Source: Pontibacter pamirensis (GTDB lineage Bacteria; Bacteroidota; Bacteroidia; Cytophagales; Hymenobacteraceae). From it: 64,000 nt of DNA. Shown here piece after piece: positions 1 to 9,640 of this stretch. Location of the stretch: positions 113,816 through 177,815 of the forward strand of contig NZ_SSNI01000012.1 of the NCBI RefSeq assembly GCF_010015475.1, written 5' to 3'. The notes beneath the pieces were generated by a model, which was not told where the DNA came from, did not search any database, and worked only from the letters and a program-made list of their open reading frames with translations. The position numbers and the translations under genes are program-made. Numbering within the stretch: position 1 is the stretch's first letter; the number at the start of each line of letters is the position of its first letter.

Positions 1-470
1 GTGGTACGGTTACAGCTGGTAACTCCTCCCAAACATCAGACGGCGCTGCCTTTGTGATTGTTATGAGCGAGCGCATGGTGAAGGAGCTGAACTTAGAGCC
101 CATCGCCCGCCTCGTCAGCTATGCCACAGGTGGCATTGACCCGCGCATCATGGGTATGGGCCCAATTGCTGCCGTGCCAAAAGCACTAAAGCAAGCTGGC
201 ATGACCCTAAACGATATCGACCTGATTGAAATGAATGAGGCCTTTGCCGCACAGTCTATTGCCGTGATGCGCCACCTGGATTTCGACCCGGACAAACTGA
301 ACGTGAGCGGTGGTGCCATCGCGCTCGGCCACCCGCTGGGCTGCTCCGGCGCCAAGCTAAGCGTGCAGCAGTTTTCCGAGCTTCGCCGCCTAGGCAAGAA
401 GTATGGCATCGTCACTGCCTGCGTGGGCGGCGGCCAGGGTGTTGCGGGAGTTTATGAGCTTTTGAAATAG
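1..470 (+). CDS. Acetyl-CoA C-acyltransferase (thiolase), 3' part only
   Basis: C-terminal part of a thiolase, the enzyme that cleaves 3-ketoacyl-CoA with CoA to release acetyl-CoA in beta-oxidation. The frame is open from the left edge (first complete codon at base 3), so the true start lies outside the window. Visible family landmarks are NEAFAAQ, the [11 protein letters not shown] block with the catalytic His, and CVGGGQG with the second catalytic Cys near the C-terminus. The nucleophilic Cys of the N-terminal half is not in the window. An acyl-CoA dehydrogenase follows on the same strand, which fits a fatty-acid degradation operon. The stop codon TAG overlaps the first bases of the inverted repeat that surrounds the next gene. 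Degradative rather than biosynthetic thiolase is inferred from context. Confidence 0.93.
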   Translation, partial: GTVTAGNSSQTSDGAAFVIVMSERMVKELNLEPIARLVSYATGGIDPRIMGMGPIAAVPKALKQAGMTLNDIDLIEMNEAFAAQSIAVMRHLDFDPDKLNVSGGAIALGHPLGCSGAKLSVQQFSELRRLGKKYGIVTACVGGGQGVAGVYELLK

Positions 471-904
471 ACACAAGACACAGGAAGTAAGACACAAGAC
501 TTTTCAAGTGCATAATTTTAAGGAGTTGATTATTTGGAAGGAGGCAATGGGGCTGGCGAAGTCTGTTTACCAAACTACTTCCTCGTTTCCGGCAAATGAA
601 AAATATGGTCTTACATCTCAGGTTAACAGGTCAGTTGTGTCTATACCTTCAAACATTGCTGAAGGAGCAGGAAGAGGTTCTGACAAAGAGTTTAATCAAT
701 TTTTAAATATTGCTTTAGGCTCTGCCTTCGAGCTTGAAACGCAGTTGCTCTTAGCTCAGTCATTTGGGTTTATTGAAGAGAATAGGCTAAATGCCCTATT
801 GGAACAGCTTCGCAAGATTCAGAGAATGATTGACGGGTTTAAGAAAAAATTAACTAAGCGAGAGTAGGAGCAAGTCTTGTGTCTTGTGTCTTATGTCTTG
901 TGTC
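469..904. mobile_element. Candidate mobile unit: S23 gene between inverted GACACAAGA-type repeats
   Basis: The left arm (about 469-503) and right arm (about 871-904) are inverted relative to each other. The outer part shares GACACAAGACA and the inner part shares AAGACACAAGACTT or nearly so. Each arm is itself built from short GACACAA repeats. The S23 open reading frame fits exactly between the arms. The unit occupies the gap between a thiolase stop codon and an acyl-CoA dehydrogenase start. Mobility is inferred from structure; no target duplication or transposase is visible. Confidence 0.5.
508..867 (+). CDS. Four-helix bundle protein, S23 (23S rRNA intervening sequence) family
   Basis: A 119-residue, mostly helical protein. 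The N-terminal FKELIIWKEAM and the central IPSNIAEGAGRGSDKEF block are the signature of the S23/IVS family. These proteins are encoded in intervening sequences of 23S rRNA genes in some bacteria, but many family members stand alone; the related Avd protein assists diversity-generating retroelements. No reverse transcriptase or variable repeat is nearby, so a retroelement role is not supported here. The start is GTG at 508, chosen because the family motif begins right after it; there is no in-frame ATG upstream within the repeat. The gene is enclosed by inverted repeats and is more AT-rich than its neighbours, suggesting an insertion into the fatty-acid operon. Biochemical function is unknown. 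Confidence 0.85.
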   Translation: MHNFKELIIWKEAMGLAKSVYQTTSSFPANEKYGLTSQVNRSVVSIPSNIAEGAGRGSDKEFNQFLNIALGSAFELETQLLLAQSFGFIEENRLNALLEQLRKIQRMIDGFKKKLTKRE

Positions 905-927
905 CAAAAAACATAAAAGATAAGAAA

Positions 928-2727
928 ATGGCAAATACAACAGAAAACAAATCCGCTGTCATACAGGGCGGCGAATTCCTGATAAAGGAAACCAATCCGC
1001 AGGATGTGTTCATTCCTGCCGAGTTTAATGAAGAGCAGGAGATGATGGCGCAGACCTGCCGCGACTTTGTGCGTGAGCAGGTGTGGCCGCTGCTGGAGCG
1101 ACTCGATAACCACGAGGAAGGGCTGATGGAGAACCTGATGAAGAAAGCAGGTGAACTGGGGCTATTCGCTGTATCTATTCCGGAGCAGTACGGCGGCCTG
1201 AACATGGACTTCAATACAGCCCTGCTGGTAACAGAGTCTGTAGGAGGAGGGCATTCTTTCCCGGTGGCTTTCGCGGCACACACCGGTATCGGTACACTTC
1301 CGATACTGTACTTCGGTACGGAAGAGCAGAAGCAGAAGTATGTACCGAAGTTGGTGAGCGGCGAGTGGACTTCAGCTTATTGCCTGACAGAGCCTGGCTC
1401 TGGCTCTGACGCACTGGCGGCTAAAACCAAGGCTGTACTGAACGAGGCCGGCACCCATTATATCCTGAACGGCCAGAAAATGTGGATCACTAACGCCGGC
1501 TTTGCCGATGTGTTTGTGGTGTTTGCGCAGATTGACGGCGATAAGTTTACTGGCTTTATTGTGGAGCGCGGCTACAAAGGCGTGAGCTTGGGTAACGAGG
1601 AGCACAAGATGGGTATTAAAGGTTCTTCTACGCGGCAGGTATTCTTCGAGGACTGCGAGGTTCCGAAAGGGAACGTGCTGGGCGAAATTGGGAAAGGCCA
1701 CCTAATTGCTTTCAACATCCTGAACATAGGCCGTATTAAGCTATGCGCTGCTACACTTGGTGCTTCCAAGCATGTGGCGGACCTGTCGGTGAAGTACGCC
1801 AATGAACGCCACCAGTTTAAACTGCCAATCTCTAAATTCGGAGCTATCAAGTATAAACTAGCTGAGCAGGCTATCCGCATCTATGCAGTGGAGTCTGCCC
1901 TTTACCGTTGTGGTATGGACATTTACCGCAAAGAGCAGGAGCTGATGGCCGGTGGTGCAGACGAGAACGAAGCACTGTTGGGGGCTGCCCGTGAATTTGC
2001 CGTGGAGTGTGCCATGCTGAAAGTAGAAGGCTCTGAGGTGCTGGATTACGTGGTAGACGAAGGTGTGCAGATATACGGTGGCTATGGCTTCTCAGCTGAT
2101 TACCCAATGGACCGTGCTTACCGCGACTCCCGTATCAACCGCATCTTTGAGGGCACGAACGAAATCAACCGCATGCTGACAGTAGACATGATCCTGAAGA
2201 AAGCCATGAAAGGCGAGCTGGATTTGATGGGCCCTGCGCAGGCAGTGCAGCAGGAGTTGATGGCGATACCGGATTTTGGTGCGGAAGAAGAGCAAGGCCT
2301 GTTCACCGCAGAGCACAAAGCTATCCGCAACCTCAAGAAAGCCATTTTACTAACAGCCGGTACGGCAGTGCAGAAATACATGAACTCACTGGCAAAAGAG
2401 CAGGAAGTGCTGATGAATATTGCGGATATGGCCATCAAGACTTATGTGGCAGAATCAACGCTGTTGCGGGTAGAGAAGCTGGTGAGCCAAAAAGGAGAAG
2501 AAGCTGCTGCCAATAAAATTGATATTGTGCGTGTGGTGGTAAACGATGCCGTTGACACTACTTTTAAGGCAGGTAAAGAAGCCATTGCCGCTATGGCAGA
2601 AGGAGACGAGCAGCGCCTGTTGTTCATGGGGTTGAAGCGTTTCACCAAAAGAGACCTTTATAACACCAAAGAAGCCCGTCGCCGCATCGCTGCCGCTATG
2701 ATAGAGGCAAATGAATTTGTTTATTAA
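928..2727 (+). CDS. Acyl-CoA dehydrogenase, long form (about 599 residues)
   Basis: FAD-dependent acyl-CoA dehydrogenase, catalysing the first oxidation step of beta-oxidation. The N-terminal helical domain covers about residues 30-150. The flavin-binding YCLTEPGSGSDA segment and WITNAG lie in the middle beta domain. The C-terminal helical domain carries GYGFSADYPMDRAYRDSRI followed by FEGTNEINR with the presumed catalytic Glu. About 160 extra residues follow the core, as in VLCAD/ACAD9-like long forms. The frame stays open upstream to 877, but that stretch is the repeat arm (CLVSYVLCP when translated), so ATG 928 with an A-rich leader is the better start. Together with the upstream thiolase it forms a degradation module. 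Chain-length preference cannot be read from sequence. Confidence 0.93.
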   Translation: MANTTENKSAVIQGGEFLIKETNPQDVFIPAEFNEEQEMMAQTCRDFVREQVWPLLERLDNHEEGLMENLMKKAGELGLFAVSIPEQYGGLNMDFNTALLVTESVGGGHSFPVAFAAHTGIGTLPILYFGTEEQKQKYVPKLVSGEWTSAYCLTEPGSGSDALAAKTKAVLNEAGTHYILNGQKMWITNAGFADVFVVFAQIDGDKFTGFIVERGYKGVSLGNEEHKMGIKGSSTRQVFFEDCEVPKGNVLGEIGKGHLIAFNILNIGRIKLCAATLGASKHVADLSVKYANERHQFKLPISKFGAIKYKLAEQAIRIYAVESALYRCGMDIYRKEQELMAGGADENEALLGAAREFAVECAMLKVEGSEVLDYVVDEGVQIYGGYGFSADYPMDRAYRDSRINRIFEGTNEINRMLTVDMILKKAMKGELDLMGPAQAVQQELMAIPDFGAEEEQGLFTAEHKAIRNLKKAILLTAGTAVQKYMNSLAKEQEVLMNIADMAIKTYVAESTLLRVEKLVSQKGEEAAANKIDIVRVVVNDAVDTTFKAGKEAIAAMAEGDEQRLLFMGLKRFTKRDLYNTKEARRRIAAAMIEANEFVY

Positions 2728-2747
2728 TCTTAACCATTTATAGTTGG

Positions 2748-2779
2748 AAAGGCTATCACCGTTGGTGGTAGCCTTTTTA
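2748..2779 (+). terminator. Intrinsic terminator after acyl-CoA dehydrogenase
   Basis: GGCTATCACC and GGTGGTAGCC form a near-perfect stem, with one mismatch, around a 3-base loop, followed by TTTTT. It lies 20 bases after the stop codon. Confidence 0.85.
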
Positions 2780-2901
2780 TTTTTTATGGTATAATTAGGG
2801 TGTTTTGCTATAAAAGCACTAAATTTTTTTCTGATATTTGAGATCTGGAAGTTTAACTACCGTACTGGATGGATAAGCACTCTAAGCATTGAAAAGAAGC
2901 T

Positions 2902-3657
2902 ATGAATGTAACATGTTTAATTCCCTTTTATAACGAGAGGGAGCGCATTGCGCATGTGCTGAAAGTAATCACACAGATTCGCCAGATTGGGCAGATTCTG
3001 TGTGTAGATGATGGGTCAACGGATGGTACAGCAGCTTATGTTAAAGCTAACTGGCCGCAGGTACAGGTGGTGCAGTTGCAGCAGAATCAGGGCAAGGCTG
3101 CTGCTATAAAGTATGCTTTAAAGTTTGTGAAGCATGAGCTGATTCTGATGATGGATGCAGACTTGCAGGAACTCAGAATAGAGGAAATTGAGGCTGCCAT
3201 TGAAGCCTATCATACGGAATCGGTTATCGACATGATTATACTGCGCCGCATCAATTCCCCCTGGTTTGTGCGCTGGTACCGCAGCGATATCTTGCTGTCT
3301 GGTGAGCGCCTCATCAAAAAAGCCGATTTAGAGCAGGTAATGAAACTGCAGGTGCACCGGTACCAGTTAGAGGTAGGTATAAATCGCTATATGTTGCACC
3401 ACAAGAAGGTGGTGCGCTGGATGCCCTGGTCTGCCATGAACACCTATAAAGTGGACAAACTGGGTGTGCTGGATGGCTCTAAAAAGGAATTTAAAATGTA
3501 TGTGGAGATTGTTTCTTTTGTGGGGTTCTCACACATGATGCTGCAACTGGCTTCTTTTACTAAAAAAATTCACCAAAAGCAGCACGTGAGCAATCCAGTT
3601 GAATCTCAATCGCCTTATGAACCAGACTTCCGGGACATAAAAACCTACTTTAGCTGA
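2902..3657 (+). CDS. Glycosyltransferase family 2
   Basis: A 251-residue GT-A fold glycosyltransferase. The N-terminus CLIPFYNERERI is typical of GT2, VDDGSTDGT is the nucleotide-binding motif, NQGKAAAI is the usual following helix, and MMDADLQ carries the DxD-type metal ligand. No transmembrane segment is evident, unlike dolichyl-phosphate mannose synthase-like proteins with C-terminal helices, so it is probably cytoplasmic or peripheral. The acceptor is unknown. The gene stands alone; its 3' end overlaps by 13 bases the 3' end of the convergent gene on the minus strand, with no hairpin between them. Confidence 0.88.
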   Translation: MNVTCLIPFYNERERIAHVLKVITQIRQIGQILCVDDGSTDGTAAYVKANWPQVQVVQLQQNQGKAAAIKYALKFVKHELILMMDADLQELRIEEIEAAIEAYHTESVIDMIILRRINSPWFVRWYRSDILLSGERLIKKADLEQVMKLQVHRYQLEVGINRYMLHHKKVVRWMPWSAMNTYKVDKLGVLDGSKKEFKMYVEIVSFVGFSHMMLQLASFTKKIHQKQHVSNPVESQSPYEPDFRDIKTYFS

Positions 3658-5111
3658 ATTTTGCTTAGTCTTAACTCATCTGCCTTTCGGCTTGGCCGCG
3701 CTACTGCTATAATATTCTTTTCGCTGAGCCAGGCAGTGAAATCTTTTACATAAGCCAGATCTTTGTCATTGGCAATATTCAATCCAACAGCTTTCGGCGC
3801 ACTGGCTTCTCCTGAGTTGGCATCTACCTGGCGCAAGTACAAGTCATGCTTTCCTTTAAGCTCTTCCAGTGTGAGCAAGTGCAGCGTATTGCCGCTGAGG
3901 TAAGCATTGTACGAGATGCTTGAGAAAGCTTCGTCAGCAGGTGCTTGCTGGTGCTTCATCAGTACAGAATTCCAGTCCTTGTTCATGTACTCGTCATATG
4001 TGAACAGGTGTAGTTCTTTGGCAAAGTAAGGGGCATCTTTTCCTCCCGCTGTATACTTCTTTTCGGCCATTACAATAAGCTGCTGCTCAGGTGTCAGGAA
4101 TAAGTCTGAGAGATAAATATCCTCAAGTTGTCCTGTTTTGCCGCCGCTGCTCTTGTCCAAGGCGTTTACCTGTGAGATATAGTCCGGGGTAAATCTGAAC
4201 TCCTCTGCAAATATCATGTCCTCCGCCTCAAAGTCAAATTTCACTGTTTTCAGGCTATAGTAACGGCCGCTGGGTTCCTCAGCCGTCATCACGGCACCGT
4301 AAAGCGTACCATTGTGCATCAGCTCAAACTTAGAGTCCAGGATGTATACTGTTGTTCCGCTGAAAACACCACCCACCAGCACCGACATCACCCGAACTTC
4401 TTCGCTGCCCGGGGTATACAGCCGCGAGGTCAGGCGTTTCATGTTGTCAGAAATCAGGCTGATGTATTGCTGTCCGCTGTTGCTTACCTGCACGTCTGCT
4501 GAGAGTATGTTATAAGTGTCCTGCAGGTTGTAGCTTGTGTAATCGATTTTCTGAAGCTTGCCATCATACAACGTACCACTGATATCCTGTATCTGATGGC
4601 TGCTGTTGGTATAGTAGCGGTAGGCCAGCAGTTTAGTGGCATCTTCAGAGATAGATACACTTGCCCGGCGACTTTTGACTGATGCCTCCAGCAACAAGAC
4701 ACTTTCCTGCTTTTTGCCTGTGCGCAGGTCAACGCGATGGCCGTAGAGCTGTTGCTGCCCCTGGTCATTGTCTGCACGGTGTGTTACCACGATAGCAGCC
4801 TCCTGGTTCGCTGCAAAGGCTTCCAGCGTCTCCGTGCCTGCCAGTTTTACCTCTGCAGTCCACTGCTTTTTCAATTTATCGCTATATTTTTCTACTGTGT
4901 AGGCATCTGCTGAACTTCGGCTCAGAACAACAAACTCATCGTTGCCTACAGCTATAGTTTTGTGGGGAACGCGTTGGCTGTAGCGTGCCTTACTCTCGTC
5001 AGGCATATAGGAAAAGGCTACAGATGCTTTTCTGTTAAATTGGGCATATGTTGCCGCAGGTTGCCAAAGAAAGCTCAGGAACAGAAGCGGAAGTATGAAA
5101 ATCTTTTTCAC
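3645..5111 (-). CDS. Secreted protein of unknown function (488 residues)
   Basis: Not recognised. The N-terminus (MKKIFILPLLFLSFLW, then ending in TYAQ) is a clear Sec signal peptide, predicted to cleave after the Ala-Gln region, so the protein is exported. The mature chain is rich in beta-strand-like alternation with repeated tyrosine and serine-rich stretches, and has no cysteine-rich or catalytic motif that I can identify. Sequence such as VGNDEFVVLSRSS and VEKYSDKLKKQW resembles the blades of beta-propeller-like proteins, but this is only an impression. It has no C-terminal type IX sorting domain. Its 3' end overlaps that of the glycosyltransferase. The 228 bases upstream are AT-rich without a clear TAnnTTTG box. 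Confidence 0.8.
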   Translation of the reverse strand: MKKIFILPLLFLSFLWQPAATYAQFNRKASVAFSYMPDESKARYSQRVPHKTIAVGNDEFVVLSRSSADAYTVEKYSDKLKKQWTAEVKLAGTETLEAFAANQEAAIVVTHRADNDQGQQQLYGHRVDLRTGKKQESVLLLEASVKSRRASVSISEDATKLLAYRYYTNSSHQIQDISGTLYDGKLQKIDYTSYNLQDTYNILSADVQVSNSGQQYISLISDNMKRLTSRLYTPGSEEVRVMSVLVGGVFSGTTVYILDSKFELMHNGTLYGAVMTAEEPSGRYYSLKTVKFDFEAEDMIFAEEFRFTPDYISQVNALDKSSGGKTGQLEDIYLSDLFLTPEQQLIVMAEKKYTAGGKDAPYFAKELHLFTYDEYMNKDWNSVLMKHQQAPADEAFSSISYNAYLSGNTLHLLTLEELKGKHDLYLRQVDANSGEASAPKAVGLNIANDKDLAYVKDFTAWLSEKNIIAVARPSRKADELRLSKIQLK

Positions 5112-5339
5112 AGGTAAATAAGGGGTGAATTTAATTCTGAGTAAAGAACAGCTACCAATATACCAAAAAACCTATTGTTTCTCGTGGAACGATACAATTC
5201 GTGCGCCTTTATAACGCCTCTTCGGGAAATAAAGGTATAAACGAAAACATAGTTTCTGCACTATATGCCGTGTTATATTGAATACTATATGTAATTGCTT
5301 TCCGGAGTATACCATGCCTGCCTGAGATTCTGGCAAGCC

Positions 5340-7439
5340 TTAACTGATACGGCTCCAGTTGACAGTGTTAGCACTAAGCGATTGTATGTGCTGCCGTATA
5401 TTATGGTTTTGTGATTGTTCCAGTAGTGGGTCGGCCTCCAGCACGCGCTGCGCCGCCGCCCGCGCCTCCTGCAGAATGGGCGCATCCTTGGCTAAATCGG
5501 AGATGAGCAGGTCCAGCACGCCGCTTTGCTGCGTACCCATCAAATCGCCAGGACCGCGTAGCTTCAGGTCGATATCGGCAATCTCAAAGCCGTTATTAGT
5601 GCGCACCATAGTCTCAAGGCGGGTTTTGCTGTCTTTACTGAGCTTATAGCCCGTCATCAGAATACAATAACTCTGCTCGGCACCACGGCCCACACGTCCC
5701 CGCAGCTGGTGCAGCTGTGATAAGCCAAAACGCTCAGCACTCTCAATCACCATAACAGAAGCATTCGGCACGTTTACGCCTACCTCAATTACCGTAGTCG
5801 CCACCATAATGTGCGTTTCGTGCTTTACGAATTGCTTCATCTCGTAGTCTTTGTCCTGCGCCTTCATCTTGCCGTGCACCATGCTCACTTTATACTCAGG
5901 GAAAGCCCGCTTCACGCTTTCGTAACCATCCATCAGGTCCTTGTAGTTCTCCATCTGCTCCGACTCTTCAATGAGCGGGTACACGATGTATATCTGCCTG
6001 CCCAGTTTAATCTGCTCCCGGATGAACTGGAACACGCGCAGCCGGTGCGAATCAAAGCGGTGTACGGTCACAATCTCTTTCCGGCCTGCAGGCAGCTCGT
6101 CTATTACTGACACATCCAGGTCGCCATACAAGGTCATTGCCAGCGTGCGTGGTATGGGCGTGGCCGTCATCACAAGCACGTGCGGGATAATGCGCGGGTT
6201 CTTGCGCCACAGCTTAGAGCGCTGCTCCACGCCAAAGCGGTGTTGCTCATCCACAATGCAAAGGCCCAGGTTTTGAAACTGCACCACATCCTCCAGCAGG
6301 GCATGCGTACCCACAATCATCTTCATGTCGCCAGCCCGCAGTTGCTCGTGCAGCACCTTTCTGTCTTTCGCTTTCGAGGAGCCCGTTAGCTTGCCTAGGT
6401 TTATACCCAGGCTGTCGGCATAGGCTTTCAGGCCCACATAGTGTTGGTCTGCCAGAATCTCTGTAGGCGCCATCAGCACCGACTGTGCGCCGTTGTCTGC
6501 CGCAATCAGCATGGTGATAAAGGCCACAATGGTTTTGCCGGAGCCCACATCTCCCTGCAGCAGGCGGTTCATCTGTTTGCCAGCGGTCAGGTCTTTGTAA
6601 ATTTCTTTCACCACCCGCTTCTGGGCATTGGTCAGGTCGAAGGTGAGGTGATTTTTGTAGAACTCGGTGAGCGTAGGCACCTGGTTAAACACCTGCCCCT
6701 TCAAGTCAGCTTTGCGTACGAGCTTATGCCGGAACAGGCGCAGCTGTATGTAAAAAAGCTCCTCGAACTTAAGCCGGAAGGTGGCCGCCTTATACTTCTC
6801 CGCTGATTCCGGAAAGTGAATGTTAAGCAGCGCGTTTCGCTTGTCCATCAGCCGGTAATGGTCAATCAAGTCCGGTGACAGTGATTCCTGCACGTTAGGC
6901 AGCGCCACCTTCAATAGCATCTCCATCATTTTACTGATGACTTTGCTGTCGATGCGGTGGGCTTTCAGCTTTTCGGTGGTATGGTATACGGGCTGTAGAA
7001 AGGAGGTGGTTTGCTTCTCCTCGCTCAGTTCCTCCAGTTCCGGGTGGGCCATGTTAAACCTGCCGTTGAACTCGGTTGGCTTGCCAAATACGATGTAATC
7101 AGTGTGGTTCTTCAGCGTTTTCTGCATCCACTTCACGCCCTTAAACCACACCAGCTCCATCTGGTTCCCATCCTCATCCACCAAGGTTGCCGCCAGGCGT
7201 TGCTTTCGTCCTTCCCCAAGCAGTTCCTTGCCCCGCACGCGGCCGCGCACCTGCACGTATGGCAGGCTTTCGTCCAGTTCAGCAATCTTGTAAAATTGTG
7301 TGCGGTCGAGGTAGCGGAAAGGGTAGTGCTGTATGAGATCACCATAGGTAAAGATCTGCAGCTCTTTTTGCAGCAGCTCCGCCCGCATTGGCCCCACGCC
7401 CTTCAGGAATTCAATCTTAGTATGGAAGAAGTTGTTCAA
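5340..7439 (-). CDS. recG: ATP-dependent DNA helicase RecG
   Basis: A 699-residue branched-DNA helicase that remodels stalled replication forks and Holliday junctions. The N-terminal wedge/OB region covers about residues 1-200. The helicase core has Walker A GDVGSGKT, motif Ia MAPTEILA, the DEQH box (DEQHRFGV), TATPIPRTLAM and the RecG-type QLRGRVGRG in the second RecA domain, followed by the TRF region with GFEIADIDLKLRGPG. Length matches the family. The gene is followed by 228 bases without a gene. A TATTTTTG box on the minus strand at 7480-7487 lies about 40 bases upstream of the start and could serve as its promoter -7 element. Confidence 0.97.
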   Translation of the reverse strand: MNNFFHTKIEFLKGVGPMRAELLQKELQIFTYGDLIQHYPFRYLDRTQFYKIAELDESLPYVQVRGRVRGKELLGEGRKQRLAATLVDEDGNQMELVWFKGVKWMQKTLKNHTDYIVFGKPTEFNGRFNMAHPELEELSEEKQTTSFLQPVYHTTEKLKAHRIDSKVISKMMEMLLKVALPNVQESLSPDLIDHYRLMDKRNALLNIHFPESAEKYKAATFRLKFEELFYIQLRLFRHKLVRKADLKGQVFNQVPTLTEFYKNHLTFDLTNAQKRVVKEIYKDLTAGKQMNRLLQGDVGSGKTIVAFITMLIAADNGAQSVLMAPTEILADQHYVGLKAYADSLGINLGKLTGSSKAKDRKVLHEQLRAGDMKMIVGTHALLEDVVQFQNLGLCIVDEQHRFGVEQRSKLWRKNPRIIPHVLVMTATPIPRTLAMTLYGDLDVSVIDELPAGRKEIVTVHRFDSHRLRVFQFIREQIKLGRQIYIVYPLIEESEQMENYKDLMDGYESVKRAFPEYKVSMVHGKMKAQDKDYEMKQFVKHETHIMVATTVIEVGVNVPNASVMVIESAERFGLSQLHQLRGRVGRGAEQSYCILMTGYKLSKDSKTRLETMVRTNNGFEIADIDLKLRGPGDLMGTQQSGVLDLLISDLAKDAPILQEARAAAQRVLEADPLLEQSQNHNIRQHIQSLSANTVNWSRIS

Positions 7440-7479
7440 TGCCTCTGGCTGTCTGTGAATTTATGGCAATTTCAGAAAG

Positions 7480-7487
7480 CAAAAATA
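7480..7487 (-). promoter_or_regulatory. Possible -7 element (TATTTTTG) for recG
   Basis: Matches TAnnTTTG on the minus strand about 40 bases upstream of the recG ATG. No TTG is present at the usual 19-21 base spacing, so support is partial. Confidence 0.4.
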
Positions 7488-7490
7488 AGC

Positions 7491-7527
7491 AAAAGCCCCA
7501 ACAGGTGTAAGTGCTGTCAGGGCTTTA
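7491..7527 (-). terminator. Hairpin downstream of gldD, upstream of recG
   Basis: AAAGCCC and GGGCTTT arms, with an inner ACAG/CTGT pairing, followed on the minus strand by TTTTGC. Probably ends transcripts from the gldE-gldD side before recG. Confidence 0.6.
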
Positions 7528-7663
7528 TATCGCTTTACTCATACATATACCTGATGACCTTGCAGCGTGAAAAGGTCATGCCAGTGTTTTGCTAGCAACA
7601 AAGTACCAACTAATAGTAGTCGGACACTCGCAGGAGTTGCACACACTGCGAGGTCTTAAAGCA

Positions 7664-8284
7664 CTACTGCTTCTCCTTCCACTCCAACGTGTTCAGCAGG
7701 TGCACGATGTCTTTTTTGACATACTCGATGATTGGAGCTAACGAGTCGTTCTGTGTGGCGGTGCGGAAATATAGAGCACCGCGCAGAAAATGGTCTGTGG
7801 AGTCAGTCACGTAGAACTGAAACTGGCTGGGCACCTCGCCCTCCAGTTCGAAAATAGATGCTAAATCTCCTGCAGGTGTTTTAATCTGGCTTTCCTCAAT
7901 CGCGTAGGCCTTGATCTGGTGCTTTGCCGTCAGCTTACGAGAATCCTCCATCAGGTCATTCAGCATCTTATCGCTGTCAATACCTTTGTACGTAAGTTGC
8001 ACATTGGCTCCCAAGCTTGGATAAATAATGTTTATCCAGTGTGGTTGCGCAATGCCGGATGAATCAGGGCGTATTTTGGCGTGCTCTGAAAACTCAAAGG
8101 TATAAGGGTGCGCTTCCTGCAGCGGCTGATAAGCCGTTTCCGGGAGGTCTATGCGATTAAATCCTTTTGGTTTTGGAGTATACTCTGCTGTTCCGCAGGC
8201 TGCCATGGCCGTTGCCAAGCATGCCCACAAAAGCATCTGTAGATTAGCTGACTTTCTGGTAGTGCTCTTTTTTACTTGCGACAT
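7664..8284 (-). CDS. gldD: Gliding motility lipoprotein GldD
   Basis: A 206-residue lipoprotein of the GldD family, required for gliding in Flavobacterium johnsoniae. A basic N-terminus is followed by a hydrophobic stretch ending in TAMAAC, with Cys30 as the likely lipidated residue. The mature part begins with [13 protein letters not shown], strongly GldD-like, and contains [11 protein letters not shown]. Its 5' end overlaps gldE by 41 bases; an internal Met17 would remove the overlap but would lose the basic n-region of the signal peptide, so the longer start is kept. The gldE-gldD pairing and neighbouring ssb-mutY match the usual gene order in gliding Bacteroidota. Whether this strain glides is not shown. 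Confidence 0.93.
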   Translation of the reverse strand: MSQVKKSTTRKSANLQMLLWACLATAMAACGTAEYTPKPKGFNRIDLPETAYQPLQEAHPYTFEFSEHAKIRPDSSGIAQPHWINIIYPSLGANVQLTYKGIDSDKMLNDLMEDSRKLTAKHQIKAYAIEESQIKTPAGDLASIFELEGEVPSQFQFYVTDSTDHFLRGALYFRTATQNDSLAPIIEYVKKDIVHLLNTLEWKEKQ

Positions 8285-9614
8285 TTATCTTAACTCGTTT
8301 TACACGCTTAAAGTCCGCCGACTCTACGGTGAAATAAAACTGACCGTAAGAAACTTCCTCGCTTACCCGCGGAATGCGGGAGAACAGCGACAGCATCAGC
8401 CCGGCAACTGTTTCATTCTCCTCTTTTACCTCGTCAAAAGCATCGAACGGTACTTCTGCTATCTTGCAAAAGTCGTGCAGCGATGTTTTTCCATCAAAGA
8501 TAAAAGTATTTTCATCGAGTTGAGAATAGATAATGTCATCGTCGTCGTCATATTCATCGTTGATCTCGCCAACAATCTCCTCCACAATATCTTCTAGCGT
8601 TAATAAGCCGGAGGTGGCACCGTACTCATTCACCACGATGGCCATGTGCACGTGTTTTGCCTTAAACTCTTGGAACAGGGCAGAAATGCGCTTGTTCTCG
8701 GGCACAAAGAAAGGCGGCCGCACCAGTTGCTGCCAGTTAAAGTCGGCGTCCTTGTTCAGGTGAGGAAGCAAATCTTTTACATAGAGGATGCCCTCAATCC
8801 TGTCGTTGCTTGTAGTGTAAACCGGAATTCTGGAATAGCCCCACTGCACAATTAAAGGCAGCAGCTCTGGCAGCGTCATACAGCTGCTAAAGGCATTCAT
8901 ATCAATGCGTGGGCGCATGATCTGCTTTACCGTGATAGAGCCGAAATTTACAACGCCTCGTAGAATCCGTCGCTCTTCCGGTGATGTTTCCTCGTTGGTT
9001 AAAGCTAAATCCAGGCTTTGGTGTAGGTTCTCAATGGTTTGGTTATAGCCATTTACCATGTAATGTTTATCGAGGTAGCCACTAATAAACATCAATAGCG
9101 ATGTGAATGGCTTAACAGGAGTTTCGAGGCGGTGCAGGATAGAAGCAGTTCTGGTCAAAATACTCAGCCGCCTTTTCTGAACATATACCTTCGGAAGCAC
9201 CTCACCACAAAACACAATGAAAAAAGTGGCAAATAGCATACAGGCAACCATTACACCTGCGGGCAGGGCCATAGTGCCAAACACCTGCCAGGCAACATAC
9301 GCGAAAAGCGTAATGATGCTGACATTGATGCCGTTGTTAAGGATAAGGATGGTGGTAAGGAGCTTGCGCGGGTTCTGTAAGAGCTGGTATACACGCTGCT
9401 TTGCAGGCAGTTTGCTGTTTTTGCACTGCTCCAGCTCCTGCTCTGAGAGTGAGAAGAATGCGGCCTCTGCCCCCGAGATGAGGGCAGAGAGCAGCAGTAA
9501 TATCAAGCCGGCCAGTATGGCGGCGATGTATTCAAATCTGAGTTGTGTAAGCGAACTTTGTAATAACTGAAGTAAACTATAACTCAGGGGGTCTCCGGAA
9601 TCTAAACTGTCCAA
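8244..9614 (-). CDS. gldE: Gliding motility-associated membrane protein GldE (CNNM/CorC-like)
   Basis: A 456-residue membrane protein. The N-terminal half (about residues 30-190) is a DUF21 transmembrane region with several hydrophobic helices and [15 protein letters not shown] domain pair follows ([10 protein letters not shown] through [29 protein letters not shown]), and the C-terminus has a CorC_HlyC-type domain. These features define the haemolysin-C/CorC superfamily; the name GldE is preferred because of its position beside gldD. An acidic DEYDDDDD stretch lies near residue 350. In F. johnsoniae gldE overexpression was linked to gldD suppression, so a shared role is likely. Ion-transport activity is possible but not established. 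Confidence 0.93.
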   Translation of the reverse strand: MDSLDSGDPLSYSLLQLLQSSLTQLRFEYIAAILAGLILLLLSALISGAEAAFFSLSEQELEQCKNSKLPAKQRVYQLLQNPRKLLTTILILNNGINVSIITLFAYVAWQVFGTMALPAGVMVACMLFATFFIVFCGEVLPKVYVQKRRLSILTRTASILHRLETPVKPFTSLLMFISGYLDKHYMVNGYNQTIENLHQSLDLALTNEETSPEERRILRGVVNFGSITVKQIMRPRIDMNAFSSCMTLPELLPLIVQWGYSRIPVYTTSNDRIEGILYVKDLLPHLNKDADFNWQQLVRPPFFVPENKRISALFQEFKAKHVHMAIVVNEYGATSGLLTLEDIVEEIVGEINDEYDDDDDIIYSQLDENTFIFDGKTSLHDFCKIAEVPFDAFDEVKEENETVAGLMLSLFSRIPRVSEEVSYGQFYFTVESADFKRVKRVKINVASKKEHYQKVS

Positions 9615-9640
9615 GATTTATTCATTTAATGAAACATAGG

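Noticed and set aside
508..867. Diversity-generating retroelement accessory protein (Avd)
   Set aside because: The family is related, but no reverse transcriptase, template repeat or variable repeat is nearby.
877..927. Longer N-terminus of the acyl-CoA dehydrogenase (CLVSYVLCPKNIKDKK)
   Set aside because: It translates the repeat arm and lies before the natural ATG 928 with an A-rich leader.
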